Shown here in pieces: positions 1-8,378 of a stretch of 64,000 nt of DNA. The DNA is from Haladaptatus salinisoli (lineage in GTDB: Archaea > Halobacteriota > Halobacteria > Halobacteriales > Haladaptataceae): positions 1,116,001 to 1,180,000 of the forward strand of contig NZ_CP085327.1 in NCBI RefSeq assembly GCF_020614375.1, in the 5' to 3' direction. The notes beneath the pieces were generated by a model. The model ran no database searches, was not told where the DNA came from, and saw nothing but the letters and a program-made list of their open reading frames with translations. How positions within the stretch are numbered: position 1 is the stretch's first letter; each line of letters starts with the position of its first letter. A program made the translations under genes and the position numbers.

Positions 1-80
1 GGTTGGTTCCCCCTTCGTATTTAAAATTGGAGGAATTTCGTGACAGAAAATTCATTACGAGTGGATGGGTGGACTGGTGC

Positions 81-1157
81 ATGAAAGTCGTCCTGATTGG
101 TGTCGGTCAAGCCGGCGGTAAACTCACGCAGCGACTCGTCGAGTTCGACGCGCGGATGGAGTTCGGTGCCGTCCGCGGCGCACTGGCGATCAACTCCGCG
201 AAAGCCGACCTGCAATCGCTCGACCTCGATACCGTGCTCGTCGGCCAAGACCGAGTGAAGGGCCACGGCGTCGGCGGGGACAACGAACTCGGCGCGGAAG
301 TGATGCGGAGCGATTCGGGCGAGGTGATGAACGCCTTGGACGGTCGCATCACCGCCGAGGCGGACGCTATCTTCGTCGTCGCGGGCCTCGGCGGCGGCAC
401 CGGAAGCGGCGGTGCGCCGGTCATCGTCGACGAACTCCAGCGAATCTACGAGATCCCCGTCTACGCGCTCGGCGTCCTCCCCGGGCGCGGCGAGGGGTCG
501 ATGTATCAGGCCAACGCTGGGCGGTCGCTGAAGACCGTCGTCCGCGAGGCGGACGCGACCCTCCTCATCGACAACGACGCGTGGCACGAGACGGGCCAGA
601 GCGTCGGCGAGGCGTTCGAATCCATCAACCGACAGATCGCCCAGCGCGTGGGGCTCCTCCTCGCGTCGGGCGAGGCGGTCGAGGGCGTCGGCGAGAGCGT
701 GGTCGATTCGAGCGAGGTCATCAACACGCTTCGGTCCGGCGGTATCGCCGCGCTCGGATACGCCAGTTCGGAGGCCGGCGAGGAGAGCGGCGAGAACATC
801 AACGCCGTGACGAGCAACACCCGACAGGCCATCCTGAGCAACCTGAGTATGCCGAACGCGACGGACGCGGACTCCGCCCTCGTCGTCGTGGCCGGCGACC
901 CCGACCGGATTCCGCGGAAGGGCGTCGAGCGGGCGCGGAGCTGGGTCGAAAAGGAGACCGGGAGCCTGCAGGTTCGCGGCGGGGACTTCCCGATGGAGAG
1001 CGACCGACTCGCGTCGCTGATTCTGCTCGGCGGCGTCGAGCGTTCCCCTCGGATGGCGGAGTTCATGGAGCGCGCGAAGGCGGCGAACGAGCAGGAAGAG
1101 CGGAAGGGAGACCCCGCCGAACTCTTCCAGAACGACCGGCTCGAAAACCTGTTCTGA
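81..1157 (+). CDS. cetZ: CetZ tubulin-like cytoskeletal GTPase
   Basis: Tubulin-superfamily GTPase of the archaeal CetZ group, which forms cytoskeletal filaments that influence haloarchaeal cell shape. I chose the ATG at 81 (358 residues) because it puts the nucleotide-binding GQAGGK at residues 9-14; the longer in-frame extension upstream has no tubulin character. The tubulin signature loop GGGTGSG lies at 104-110, followed by the usual Asn/Asp-rich activation region. The C-terminal tail is short and acidic, ending NDRLENLF, as in CetZ rather than FtsZ. A TATA-like tatttaaaa lies at 18-26. Which CetZ paralogue this is cannot be decided here. Confidence 0.9.
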   Translation: MKVVLIGVGQAGGKLTQRLVEFDARMEFGAVRGALAINSAKADLQSLDLDTVLVGQDRVKGHGVGGDNELGAEVMRSDSGEVMNALDGRITAEADAIFVVAGLGGGTGSGGAPVIVDELQRIYEIPVYALGVLPGRGEGSMYQANAGRSLKTVVREADATLLIDNDAWHETGQSVGEAFESINRQIAQRVGLLLASGEAVEGVGESVVDSSEVINTLRSGGIAALGYASSEAGEESGENINAVTSNTRQAILSNLSMPNATDADSALVVVAGDPDRIPRKGVERARSWVEKETGSLQVRGGDFPMESDRLASLILLGGVERSPRMAEFMERAKAANEQEERKGDPAELFQNDRLENLF

Positions 1158-1172
1158 CCGCGACGGTCCGTT

Positions 1173-2339
1173 CTATCGGTCGCGCTCGTCTCGAACCATC
1201 CGCTCGATGCGGTCGAGGCCGAGTTCGATGCGCTCCGCGCTGTTGGCGAAGCTCAGCCGCAGGTACCCCTCTCCGGCGTCGCCGAACCCGGCGCCGGGCG
1301 CCGCGACGACGCCGTACTCGGAGAGCAGTCGCTCGGCCACGTCGACGCTGGTTCCGTCGAGCGCGCTCACGTCGAGGAACGCGTAGAACGCGCCCTCCGG
1401 GCGCGGACAGGAGACGTTCGGGATCGACTCGACGCGCTTCACGAGGCGGTCGCGGCGGTCGCGGAACGCGGCTCGCATCTCCCGAACCGGCTCCTGCGTT
1501 CCGGTCAGGGCCGCGAGCGCGGCGTGTTGGCCGACGCTCGACGGGCAGGCGGTCGTACTCTCCCCGAGGTTCGTCGCGGCTTCGACCACGTCGCTCGGGC
1601 CGACGAGCCACCCGATTCGCCACCCCGTCATCGCGTACGTCTTGGAACAGGAATCGACCGTCAACAGTCCATCGTAATCCGCGTACGACGCGACGCGCCG
1701 GTGGTCGCCGCCGTACGTCAGGCGCGCGTACACCTCGTCGGCGATGACGTAGGCGCCGCGGTCGGCCGCGGCTTCCACGACCGCCCGGACGGCGTCCTCG
1801 TCGTAGACCCGTCCGGTCGGGTTCGACGGCGTCGTCAACACCACCGCGGCGGTGTCGCGGGTCAGTTCCTCGACGACGCGGTCGGGCGCGAGGTCGAACC
1901 CATCGTCGGCCGGCAGGGGTACCTCGACCGGTTCGGCACCCGCGAGCCTCGCTTGATTCCTGTAGTTGGGCCACGCCGGCGTGGGTATCAGCACCTCGTC
2001 GCCCGGTCCCGCGACGGCGGCGAGGGCGAGCGACAGCGCCTCCATCGCGCCGTTCGTGACCGAAACCTCCGTTTTCGGGTTCGGGGAAACGCCGGTCTCG
2101 CGCTCGGTTCGGTCGGCGATGGCCCTGCGAAGCTCCGGAATTCCGGCGCCGGAGGTGTAGTGGGTCGCGCCGTCTCGGGCGGCCCGCGCGGCCGCGTCGA
2201 TGACGTGTTCGGGCGTGTCGAAGTCCGGTTCGCCGACCTCCAGCCTGACGAGGTCGCCGCCGTGGGCCTCCGCGAGTTCGAACATTACGCGAATCCGCGA
2301 GCGTTCGAACGCGGCCGCCCGCGCGGAAATCTTGGTCAT
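1173..2339 (-). CDS. PLP-dependent class I/II aminotransferase
   Basis: Fold-type I aminotransferase (388 residues), using pyridoxal phosphate to move amino groups between amino acids and 2-oxo acids in the cytosol. Visible family motifs: VGEPDF at 35-40, NPTG at 173-176, DEVY at 201-204, and the Schiff-base lysine K233 in SCSKTYAMTGWRIGW. Substrate cannot be told from sequence; aspartate or aromatic aminotransferases are the closest guesses. The gene ends 15 bp from cetZ in convergent orientation and is divergent from menB. A second, distinct member of the family lies at 39152-40291. Confidence 0.9.
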   Translation of the reverse strand: MTKISARAAAFERSRIRVMFELAEAHGGDLVRLEVGEPDFDTPEHVIDAAARAARDGATHYTSGAGIPELRRAIADRTERETGVSPNPKTEVSVTNGAMEALSLALAAVAGPGDEVLIPTPAWPNYRNQARLAGAEPVEVPLPADDGFDLAPDRVVEELTRDTAAVVLTTPSNPTGRVYDEDAVRAVVEAAADRGAYVIADEVYARLTYGGDHRRVASYADYDGLLTVDSCSKTYAMTGWRIGWLVGPSDVVEAATNLGESTTACPSSVGQHAALAALTGTQEPVREMRAAFRDRRDRLVKRVESIPNVSCPRPEGAFYAFLDVSALDGTSVDVAERLLSEYGVVAAPGAGFGDAGEGYLRLSFANSAERIELGLDRIERMVRDERDR

Positions 2340-2464
2340 GGTACCAACCCTCGACCCTTCGGCGCAAGTAGTTTCGCAGTCCCCCCGTAGTTTGCCGGGT
2401 CGGACGCGCCCGGTCCGGAAGGCGGACGGGAACCTATTAGGTCGCTCCGTCTTCAGTTCCGAGC

Positions 2465-3367
2465 ATGGTATCCGAACTCTTCGACGGGGAACGCTGGGAG
2501 GAAGTTTCGGAGTTCGACTTCCGGGACATCACGTACCATCGGGCGACCGACCAGGGGACGGTTCGAATCGCCTTCGACCGCCCCGAGGTTCGCAACGCCT
2601 TCCGACCGGGGACGGTGGACGAACTCTACCGCGCGCTCGACCACGCCAAGCGCCAGACCGACGTTGGCTGCGTCATCCTCACCGGTAACGGCCCGTCGCC
2701 GAAAGACGAGGGGTGGGCGTTCTGCTCCGGCGGCGACCAGCGCGTTCGCGGCGAGTCGGGGTACGAGTACCGAGGCGAGGACGAGGAGCGCGAGGCGCAG
2801 CGCGCCTCGAAGGCCGGGCGCTTGCACATCCTCGAAGTCCAGCGACTCATCCGCCACATCCCCAAGCCGGTCATCTGCGCGGTGCCGGGGTGGGCCGTGG
2901 GCGGCGGGCACAGCCTCCACGTCGTCTGCGACATGACGCTCGCCTCGGAGGAGCACGCGAAGTTCCTGCAGACCGACCCCGACGTGGCGAGTTTCGACGG
3001 CGGGTTCGGGTCGGCCTACCTCGCCAAGCAGGTCGGCCAGAAGAAAGCCCGCGAGGTGTTCTTCGTCGGGAAGACCTACTCCGCGGCGGAGGCCGAGGAG
3101 ATGGGCATGGTCAACGAATCCGTGCCCCACGGGGAGTTGGAGGAGGTCGCGCTGGAGTGGGCCGCGGAGGTCAACTCGAAGAGTCCGACCGCGATTCGAA
3201 TGTTGAAGTACGCCTTCAACATGGCCGACGACGGACTGGTCGGCCAGCAGGTGTTCGCGGGCGAGGCGACCCGCCTCGCCTACATGACCGACGAAGCGCA
3301 GGAGGGTCGGGACGCCTTCGTGGAGAAGCGCGACCCGGACTTCTCGGAGTACCCCTGGCACTACTAA
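2465..3367 (+). CDS. menB: 1,4-dihydroxy-2-naphthoyl-CoA synthase
   Basis: Crotonase-fold enzyme (300 residues) closing the second ring of o-succinylbenzoyl-CoA during menaquinone synthesis. MenB hallmarks are present: FCSGGDQ at 86-92 for the oxyanion hole, GWAVGGGHSLH at 142-152, and the DVASFDGGFG segment at 173-182 that separates MenB from ordinary enoyl-CoA hydratases. Menaquinone is the haloarchaeal respiratory quinone, and menA, menC and menE lie 3-6 kb downstream on the same strand. MenD and MenF are not in the window. Length and start agree with the family. Confidence 0.95.
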   Translation: MVSELFDGERWEEVSEFDFRDITYHRATDQGTVRIAFDRPEVRNAFRPGTVDELYRALDHAKRQTDVGCVILTGNGPSPKDEGWAFCSGGDQRVRGESGYEYRGEDEEREAQRASKAGRLHILEVQRLIRHIPKPVICAVPGWAVGGGHSLHVVCDMTLASEEHAKFLQTDPDVASFDGGFGSAYLAKQVGQKKAREVFFVGKTYSAAEAEEMGMVNESVPHGELEEVALEWAAEVNSKSPTAIRMLKYAFNMADDGLVGQQVFAGEATRLAYMTDEAQEGRDAFVEKRDPDFSEYPWHY

Positions 3368-3719
3368 CGCACCTTTTTCCGTCGTTCGAAAGAGCGAACC
3401 TCTTTCGTGATGACGAAATCTTCGATTTTCGGACCACGGTCGAATGCCGAGGCGAGTGCCACGTGGCACTCGCCTCGGTCGCCCCCTTGGAAAAAGTCGC
3501 ACCAACACCACTGCGGCCCTCCCGATGGTCGGGCCTTGGCCCGCTCGCTCGTCGCTTCGCTTCTCGCTCGCGGTGAGTCGCTTCACCGCCATCACCGACA
3601 CCGCTCGTACCGGCCGGTCCTTCGGGAATCGCGGATGCCGAAGGACCGCGACGGATGGGACGGTCGCTCGTTTTAGTTTACGGAACAGTCACGTTCGGGG
3701 TTCGCGTCGTGGAAAGTGA
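3368..3719. other. Intergenic region with long palindrome and low-complexity tract
   Basis: No credible gene. It holds a T-tract just after menB (about 3371-3375), which could end the transcript, a perfect 32-base palindrome at 3447-3478, and a tract rich in CGCTCG words around 3540-3580. Such CGCTCG-rich stretches are common between haloarchaeal genes and may be a degenerate dispersed repeat. Open frames on either strand show no protein-like composition. Confidence 0.5.
3447..3478. repeat. Perfect 32-base palindrome
   Basis: The two 16-base arms are exact reverse complements with no spacer: the left arm starts CCGAGGCGAG and the centre reads GCCACGTGGC. It lies 80 bases beyond the menB stop. 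No T-run follows directly, so a simple terminator is not obvious; a protein-binding site or replication-stalling cruciform is equally possible. Confidence 0.8.
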
Positions 3720-4124
3720 ATGAGCGAATCGCTGAGTCGAAACGAACACTCAAACCAGCTACGGGCGGGAATCGCGGCGCTGGCGATCACCGTCGGACTC
3801 GTCGTCGCGGTCGTCCCGTTCTGGAAGTTGTTCGCGTTCACCGAGTTCCCGTTCGACATCCCCGGATCGTTCTACTTCCTCGGAATCATCCTCGTCTTCC
3901 AATTCGTTCGGAGCGTCGGGATGGACGACTGGAAGCGACGCGGAGCCGCCCTCGCGTCGGTCGTCGGTCTCGTCGTGATGATCATCGGACTCGGACCGTC
4001 GGGATACTGTGCGACATCGAGCCCGCCACAGTGCGGCACGAACTTCGATATTCGCCCGACTGTCCTCTTCTTGGGTCTGCTCCTGACGACCGCGATGCTC
4101 TACTTCGACATTCGACGGCGGTAG
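3720..4124 (+). CDS. Hypothetical multi-pass membrane protein
   Basis: Unrecognised 134-residue protein. A short polar N-terminus is followed by hydrophobic segments at about 17-37, 49-62, 76-92 and 110-127, suggesting four membrane spans. Two cysteines (CATSSPPQC) lie in the third loop. It ends with a basic FDIRRR, consistent with a cytoplasmic C-terminus. It stands alone between menB and the rpoeps region. No function can be assigned. Confidence 0.7.
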   Translation: MSESLSRNEHSNQLRAGIAALAITVGLVVAVVPFWKLFAFTEFPFDIPGSFYFLGIILVFQFVRSVGMDDWKRRGAALASVVGLVVMIIGLGPSGYCATSSPPQCGTNFDIRPTVLFLGLLLTTAMLYFDIRRR

Positions 4125-4290
4125 TACGACGAATGACTTGCGCGTTCGTCGGTGCGTTTCGGCCGCAGTCGGCGTTCCCTCGACGATTCGAGCACGAATC
4201 GTGACCGGCCGATTCGGAGTTGCACTGAAACGTACTGGCTGAAGCGACGGCATCGTCCGTCGACAGTTTCCCCGGCGCGTCCGACCCCGC

Positions 4291-4330
4291 TTTAAGTGAT
4301 TCTCGCGATAAGGGAGAGATATGGAGGAAG
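4291..4330 (+). repeat. 40-base repeat, copy 1
   Basis: Begins TTTAAGTGATTCTCGCGATA and continues with an AGAGATA block. It shares the TTTAAGT, TTCTCG and AGATA blocks, in the same order and spacing, with copies at 4509 and (inverted) 5547. Function unknown; TTTAAGT could serve as a TATA element. Confidence 0.7.
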
Positions 4331-4508
4331 CGAGGTTCGTTCTGGCGTACTCAATTTCTGGCAAGCAGCGGCTATCTCCGCCCGTCTCTCGTGTCGCTGT
4401 TTTCGCGGTTGAACGGTATTTTCGCGGTTGCAACGGTACCGCGCGTAGCGACTGCACTCGAGCGGACGTGGTCGTTCGTGGCGGCCGTACTCCGAGGCTC
4501 GCTTTCGC

Positions 4509-4548
4509 TTTAAGTAGTTCTCGTGACAAGGTAGAGATACGGACGGAG
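4509..4548 (+). repeat. 40-base repeat, copy 2
   Basis: Begins TTTAAGTAGTTCTCGTGACA, then a GTAGAGATAC block. Same orientation as copy 1, 218 bases downstream, with conserved block spacing. Confidence 0.7.
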
Positions 4549-4725
4549 TGAGGCTGGTTCTGACGGTCGTCGACTTTTCGTGAGCACCGCGTGTCGATAG
4601 CGCGGGTGCTGGTGTCGATGGAGTGCCGGTGGACTGATAGTGTCGACAACGTGCGATGGCACTCGCCCAGAGTGGACCTGCCTCGAACCTACCTTTCAAC
4701 TACCTCGACCGAGTAATGGGGAGCG

Positions 4726-5469
4726 ATGCGTCGAGACGGCGACTCGCGAGCGGCCAGTTGGCAGTGGCGGTCCGGAGCGACCGCCGAGCCGGACGACCCG
4801 CGAAACCGAGCGCTCAGCCGACTTCCGGGCGACGGTGCGGTACGGCGGGCCGACCTCCAGCGCGACGAGTCGGTCCGTCGCTGGGGGCCGGTGACGCCGA
4901 GCGCGACGCTCATCGGACGCGCGGAGTCGCCAGAGTCGGACGTGAGCGAGAGCCTTCGTCGACTCCACGAGGAGCGCCACTCGGCGATGGCGGGTCACAG
5001 CAGCCGGATGCACCACCTCGACAAACTGCGGGTCAGCCACGCGCTCTGCAACGACCTCGCGCTGACCCCGTGGCAACGCGACTGCGTTATCGGTATCATG
5101 GCGGAACTCGACCTCACCGCCTTCGGAAGCCAGCGGGCCATTCCGAAGGTCGCGCTGGTCGTCATCCGCCACGTCGTCGACCGGGAGCGCGAGCACTACC
5201 TCGGACTGCACGACCGCGATTGGATCGGTCGGCTGCCCCCCGAACGATTGGACGACCTCTACGACCAGTTCGACTCGCTCACGGACGACGAGCGGTTCGG
5301 CGAACTCGCGGAGAAACACGGGCTCGACGTCACGAGCCTCAACCGACTCCGGCGGGTGCTCAAAGAGCAGCTAGAAGAACGGGAAATCGAGTTCGCCGTC
5401 CACGGCCGAAACCCCCACCGCGACCCGAACCTCCCGAGCCTCACGAGTCGGGGGGAGAGGCGGGATTGA
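4726..5469 (+). CDS. rpoeps: Haloarchaeal RNA polymerase 'epsilon' subunit family protein
   Basis: A 247-residue protein matching, as I recall it, the family annotated in haloarchaea as DNA-directed RNA polymerase subunit epsilon. The characteristic start (MRRDGDSRAASWQWRS) and the LSRLPGDGAVRRADLQRDES block support this. After a linker at about 80 comes a helical domain (HHLDKLRVSHALCNDLALTPWQRD) reminiscent of a cyclin-like or sigma-factor fold, then an Asp/Glu-rich C-terminal half. Its biochemical role in transcription is poorly defined. The start at 4726 gives the conserved N-terminus. Flanked on both sides by the 40-base repeat. Confidence 0.7.
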   Translation: MRRDGDSRAASWQWRSGATAEPDDPRNRALSRLPGDGAVRRADLQRDESVRRWGPVTPSATLIGRAESPESDVSESLRRLHEERHSAMAGHSSRMHHLDKLRVSHALCNDLALTPWQRDCVIGIMAELDLTAFGSQRAIPKVALVVIRHVVDREREHYLGLHDRDWIGRLPPERLDDLYDQFDSLTDDERFGELAEKHGLDVTSLNRLRRVLKEQLEEREIEFAVHGRNPHRDPNLPSLTSRGERRD

Positions 5470-5546
5470 GGGTCGCGGCGCGGAGAGGAATCTCGGCGGA
5501 GAGAGCGTCCCGACGGCGGAAAGAGAAGAAAGGAACCCGAAGTAAC

Positions 5547-5586
5547 CTTCCTCGTATCTACCCGTTATCGCGAGAACCACTTAAAC
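5547..5586 (-). repeat. 40-base repeat, copy 3 (inverted)
   Basis: On the minus strand it reads TTTAAGTGGTTCTCGCGATA followed by a GTAGATAC block. It lies just past rpoeps, pointing back at it, while copies 1 and 2 point forward at it. Confidence 0.7.
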
Positions 5587-5638
5587 GAATGCGGGAGGGC
5601 CGACGGGCGTCGCTTCGAACTCCATCGAAGCGCTCACC

Positions 5639-6208
5639 TCACTCGCCGACGAGGCCGAGGAGGCGTCTCGCCTCGTCTATCTTTCGGTCGATTCGATGGC
5701 AGTGGGACTTGACCGTCCCGACCTCCATTCCGAGTCTGTCACCGATCTCCTCCTGCGTCTCGCCCCGCATTCGCAACACCTGCACTTCGGACTGGCGAGG
5801 GGAGAGACCCGCGCGCGTCAACCCCGACAGGACGTGTGCCGGCATAACGAGCGCATCGCGTTCGGCGAGCGCCCGTTCATCGGCGCCGAGTCTCCTCGCG
5901 TAGTCGGCGTGAGCGCTCCTCGCGGCCGCGCCGACGGCGTCCGAGAGACCGAGGCGCTCCGCCATCCGAGTCCACGTCCCGGAATCGACGTCTATGACTT
6001 CGACGAGTCCCCCGTTCGCGACGAGCGGGGCCGACCGTTCGCCGTTCCCGCCGACGTAGTGTTCGTGGATGGCGTCGGCACCGTCCACGAGGTCGTCGTG
6101 GATCGTCGCCAGCGCTTCGCTCAGCTCGGTCGCGCTGACGGCGTGGCTGTCGGCTGCCTCACCGACGATATCCGTCGAAATCGGTGCGCCTTCGGCGAGT
6201 CGCGTCAT
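5639..6208 (-). CDS. HTH transcriptional regulator (LuxR/Tfx-like C-terminal domain)
   Basis: Probable DNA-binding regulator of 189 residues. The C-terminal 55 residues carry a LuxR/sigma-4-like helix-turn-helix: LSPRQSEVQVLRMRGETQEE, then IGDRLGMEVGTVKSHCHRID. The N-terminal part (1-120) is acidic, mostly helical and unrecognised; it may sense a signal. The ATG at 6208 is preferred over an upstream ATG at 6328 because a TATA-like element sits about 30 bases before 6208, typical of leaderless haloarchaeal transcripts, and the upstream extension would cover a palindrome. Divergent from menA, so the men operon is a candidate target. Confidence 0.75.
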   Translation of the reverse strand: MTRLAEGAPISTDIVGEAADSHAVSATELSEALATIHDDLVDGADAIHEHYVGGNGERSAPLVANGGLVEVIDVDSGTWTRMAERLGLSDAVGAAARSAHADYARRLGADERALAERDALVMPAHVLSGLTRAGLSPRQSEVQVLRMRGETQEEIGDRLGMEVGTVKSHCHRIDRKIDEARRLLGLVGE

Positions 6209-6235
6209 CGTGCTCGTCCCATCGAGCCCGCCGCG

Positions 6236-6260
6236 GTTATAGTTTACCTTTTTCGTAAAC
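6236..6260 (-). promoter_or_regulatory. Leaderless promoter with GTTTAC-N7-GTAAAC inverted repeat
   Basis: Read leftwards, a CTATAACC element (6236-6243) lies about 30 bases before the start codon at 6208. Abutting it upstream is an exact inverted repeat with arms at 6242-6247 and 6255-6260. A regulator bound there would block access to the TATA box, so autoregulation is likely. This is inferred from position only. Confidence 0.5.
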
Positions 6261-6403
6261 CCTCCGGATCGCGCTCCGCCGGGGACTTCCGGCGTCGATT
6301 CGGTCTTGCCGATGCGGGCGACTTTCATCCTTCATTCCGGACGGTGGTTCCCCCCTGCCGAAACCGCAGACGCTATGCCCCTCACGTCAAAACTACTGCA
6401 GTA

Positions 6404-7345
6404 ATGACCGAAACGGCGACGGAGATCTCCCGCACGGAGGCGTGGCTGATGGCGGCCCGACCGCACACCCTGCCCGCCGCCGCCGCGCCCGTCATCGTCG
6501 GCGTCGGCCTCGCCGTTCACGAGGGGCTGTTCGCCCCGCTCCCCGCGCTCGCCGCCTTCGTCGGCGCGGCGCTCATCCAGGTCGGCACCAACTTCGCCAA
6601 CGACTACTACGACGCCGTGAAGGGCGTCGACACCGACGAACGGACGGGGTTCACCCGCGTCACCCAGTCCGGACTCATCCCGCCCGACGAGGTCAAGCGC
6701 GCGATGTACTCCACGTTCCTGCTCGCCGTCCTCGTCGGCGTCTACCTCGTCTACGTCGGCGGTCTGCCGATTCTCGTCGTCGGTCTCGTCAGCGTCGCCA
6801 GCGGCATCGCCTACGCGGGCGGACCGTACCCCCTCGGCTCGCACGGACTGGGCGACCTGTTCGTGTTCGTCTTCTTCGGCGTCGTCGCGGTGATGGGAAC
6901 GTTCTACGTGCAGGCCGCGGCGCTGCTCGCCGCGCCCCTCTCGCTCGGCGTCCCCGCCGGAACCGTCACGCAGCAGGCGTTCCTCGCCAGCCTCCCCGTC
7001 GCGGCCATCTCGACGAACATCCTCGTCGTGAACAACGTCCGCGACCTGGAGACCGACCGCGAGGCCGGCAAACGGACGCTCGCGGTGCTCGTCGGCTACC
7101 GGGCGAGTCGAGCGGAGTACGTCGGTATGCTGGCGCTCTCGTACCTCGTTCCGGCGTACTTCTGGGCGAGCGGCGCGTTCGGTGCGGTCGTCCTCCTCCC
7201 GCTGCTCACGGTACCCTACGCCGCGACGGTCGCCGGAACCGTGCTCACGGAGACCTCCGGCGAGGCGCTCAATCCGGCCCTCGAACGGACCGGCAAACTG
7301 CTGGCCGTCCACTCGCTCCTGTTCGCCCTCGGGATGGTGCTCTGA
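6404..7345 (+). CDS. menA: 1,4-dihydroxy-2-naphthoate polyprenyltransferase
   Basis: UbiA-family integral membrane prenyltransferase (313 residues) attaching the isoprenoid tail to 1,4-dihydroxy-2-naphthoate to give demethylmenaquinone. Two Asp-rich Mg/diphosphate motifs are clear: NFANDYYDAVKG at 63-74 and NNVRDLETDREAGK at 210-223. About eight hydrophobic segments surround them. I chose the ATG at 6404 because the following MTETATEISRTEAWLMAARP is the expected N-terminus; the frame stays open far upstream by chance. First gene of a menA-menC-menE operon. Confidence 0.95.
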   Translation: MTETATEISRTEAWLMAARPHTLPAAAAPVIVGVGLAVHEGLFAPLPALAAFVGAALIQVGTNFANDYYDAVKGVDTDERTGFTRVTQSGLIPPDEVKRAMYSTFLLAVLVGVYLVYVGGLPILVVGLVSVASGIAYAGGPYPLGSHGLGDLFVFVFFGVVAVMGTFYVQAAALLAAPLSLGVPAGTVTQQAFLASLPVAAISTNILVVNNVRDLETDREAGKRTLAVLVGYRASRAEYVGMLALSYLVPAYFWASGAFGAVVLLPLLTVPYAATVAGTVLTETSGEALNPALERTGKLLAVHSLLFALGMVL

Positions 7346-7355
7346 GAACCGAACC

Positions 7356-8378
7356 ATGCGAATCGAAACGAGAGAATTTTCGCTTCCGCTCGAATCGCCG
7401 CTCGACACGGCGCGCGGGAAGATAGAGCGACGCGAGGGCGTGCTCGTCCGAATCGAAGACGGGGACGGGGTCGGAATCGGCGAGGCGACGCCCCTGCCGG
7501 GGTGGACCGAATCGCTCCCCGCCTGTCAGGCGGCGCTCGCCGACGTGGACGACCCGGACGCCGCGCTGACCGACCTCGAATCGACGCCCGCGGCCCGCCA
7601 CGCGCTCGCGCTCGCGCTGGCCGACCTTCGGGCGAAGCGCGCCGGCGAACCCCTCTACCGACGCCTCGGCGGGCCGGAGAGCGTCGAGGCCGTCCCCGCC
7701 AACGCGACCGTCGGCGACCGCCCGGCGTCCGACACGGCGGCGGCGGTGAGCGAAGCGGTCGCGGCGGGGTTCGAGTGCGTGAAGGTCAAGGTCGGCGCGC
7801 GCTCGGTCACCGACGACGTGGTTCGACTGCGGGCGGTTCGCGACGAGGTCGGCTCCGACGTGGAACTCCGCGCGGACGCGAACGGCGCGTGGTCGCGCGC
7901 GCAGGCGCGCGAAGCGTTCCACAAACTCGACCCCCTCAGGGTAGCCTACGTCGAACAACCCCTCCCGCCGGACGACCTGGACGGACTGGCCGACCTCCGC
8001 AATCGGTCGGTCGGCGTCGCGGCCGACGAGTCGATCGCCGAAACCTCCGTCGACGACGTGCTCGGTGCCGGAGCCGCGGACGTGCTCGTCTGCAAACCGA
8101 TGGTGCTCGGCGGCCCGGACAGGGCGGTCGAAGCGGCGAGACGCGCCCGCGACGCCGGCGCGACCCCGGTCGTGACGACGACCGTCGACGGGGTCGTCGC
8201 CCGGACGGCGGCGATACACGTCGCGGCGGCCCTCCCCGACCGCCCGGCCTGCGGCCTCGCCACAGGAGCGTTGCTGGCCCGCGACCTCGGCCCCGACCGC
8301 ACGCGAATCGTCGACGGGGCGGTGAGCGTCCCGCAGGAACCGGGCAACGGCGTCGCCGATACGTGGGGGAAGCTATGA
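7356..8378 (+). CDS. menC: o-Succinylbenzoate synthase
   Basis: Enolase-superfamily enzyme (340 residues) dehydrating SHCHC to o-succinylbenzoate in menaquinone synthesis. The catalytic set of the family is visible: KVK at 143-145, metal ligands D174, E200 and D224, and opposing lysine K247 in VLVCKPMV. The start at 7356 follows menA by 10 bases. Its last four bases overlap the menE start (ATGA), implying translational coupling. Other muconate-lactonizing-subgroup activities are possible in principle, but the operon context fixes MenC. Confidence 0.93.
   Translation: MRIETREFSLPLESPLDTARGKIERREGVLVRIEDGDGVGIGEATPLPGWTESLPACQAALADVDDPDAALTDLESTPAARHALALALADLRAKRAGEPLYRRLGGPESVEAVPANATVGDRPASDTAAAVSEAVAAGFECVKVKVGARSVTDDVVRLRAVRDEVGSDVELRADANGAWSRAQAREAFHKLDPLRVAYVEQPLPPDDLDGLADLRNRSVGVAADESIAETSVDDVLGAGAADVLVCKPMVLGGPDRAVEAARRARDAGATPVVTTTVDGVVARTAAIHVAAALPDRPACGLATGALLARDLGPDRTRIVDGAVSVPQEPGNGVADTWGKL

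Larger units (their letters stand above)
4125..4725. other. Intergenic region carrying two copies of a 40-base repeat
   Basis: About 600 bases without a convincing gene. The two direct repeats listed at 4291 and 4509 are the main structure. The open frames covering it in both directions are arginine-rich and unlike haloarchaeal proteins. Each repeat contains a TATA-like TTTAAGT, so promoter activity toward rpoeps is possible. Confidence 0.5.
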
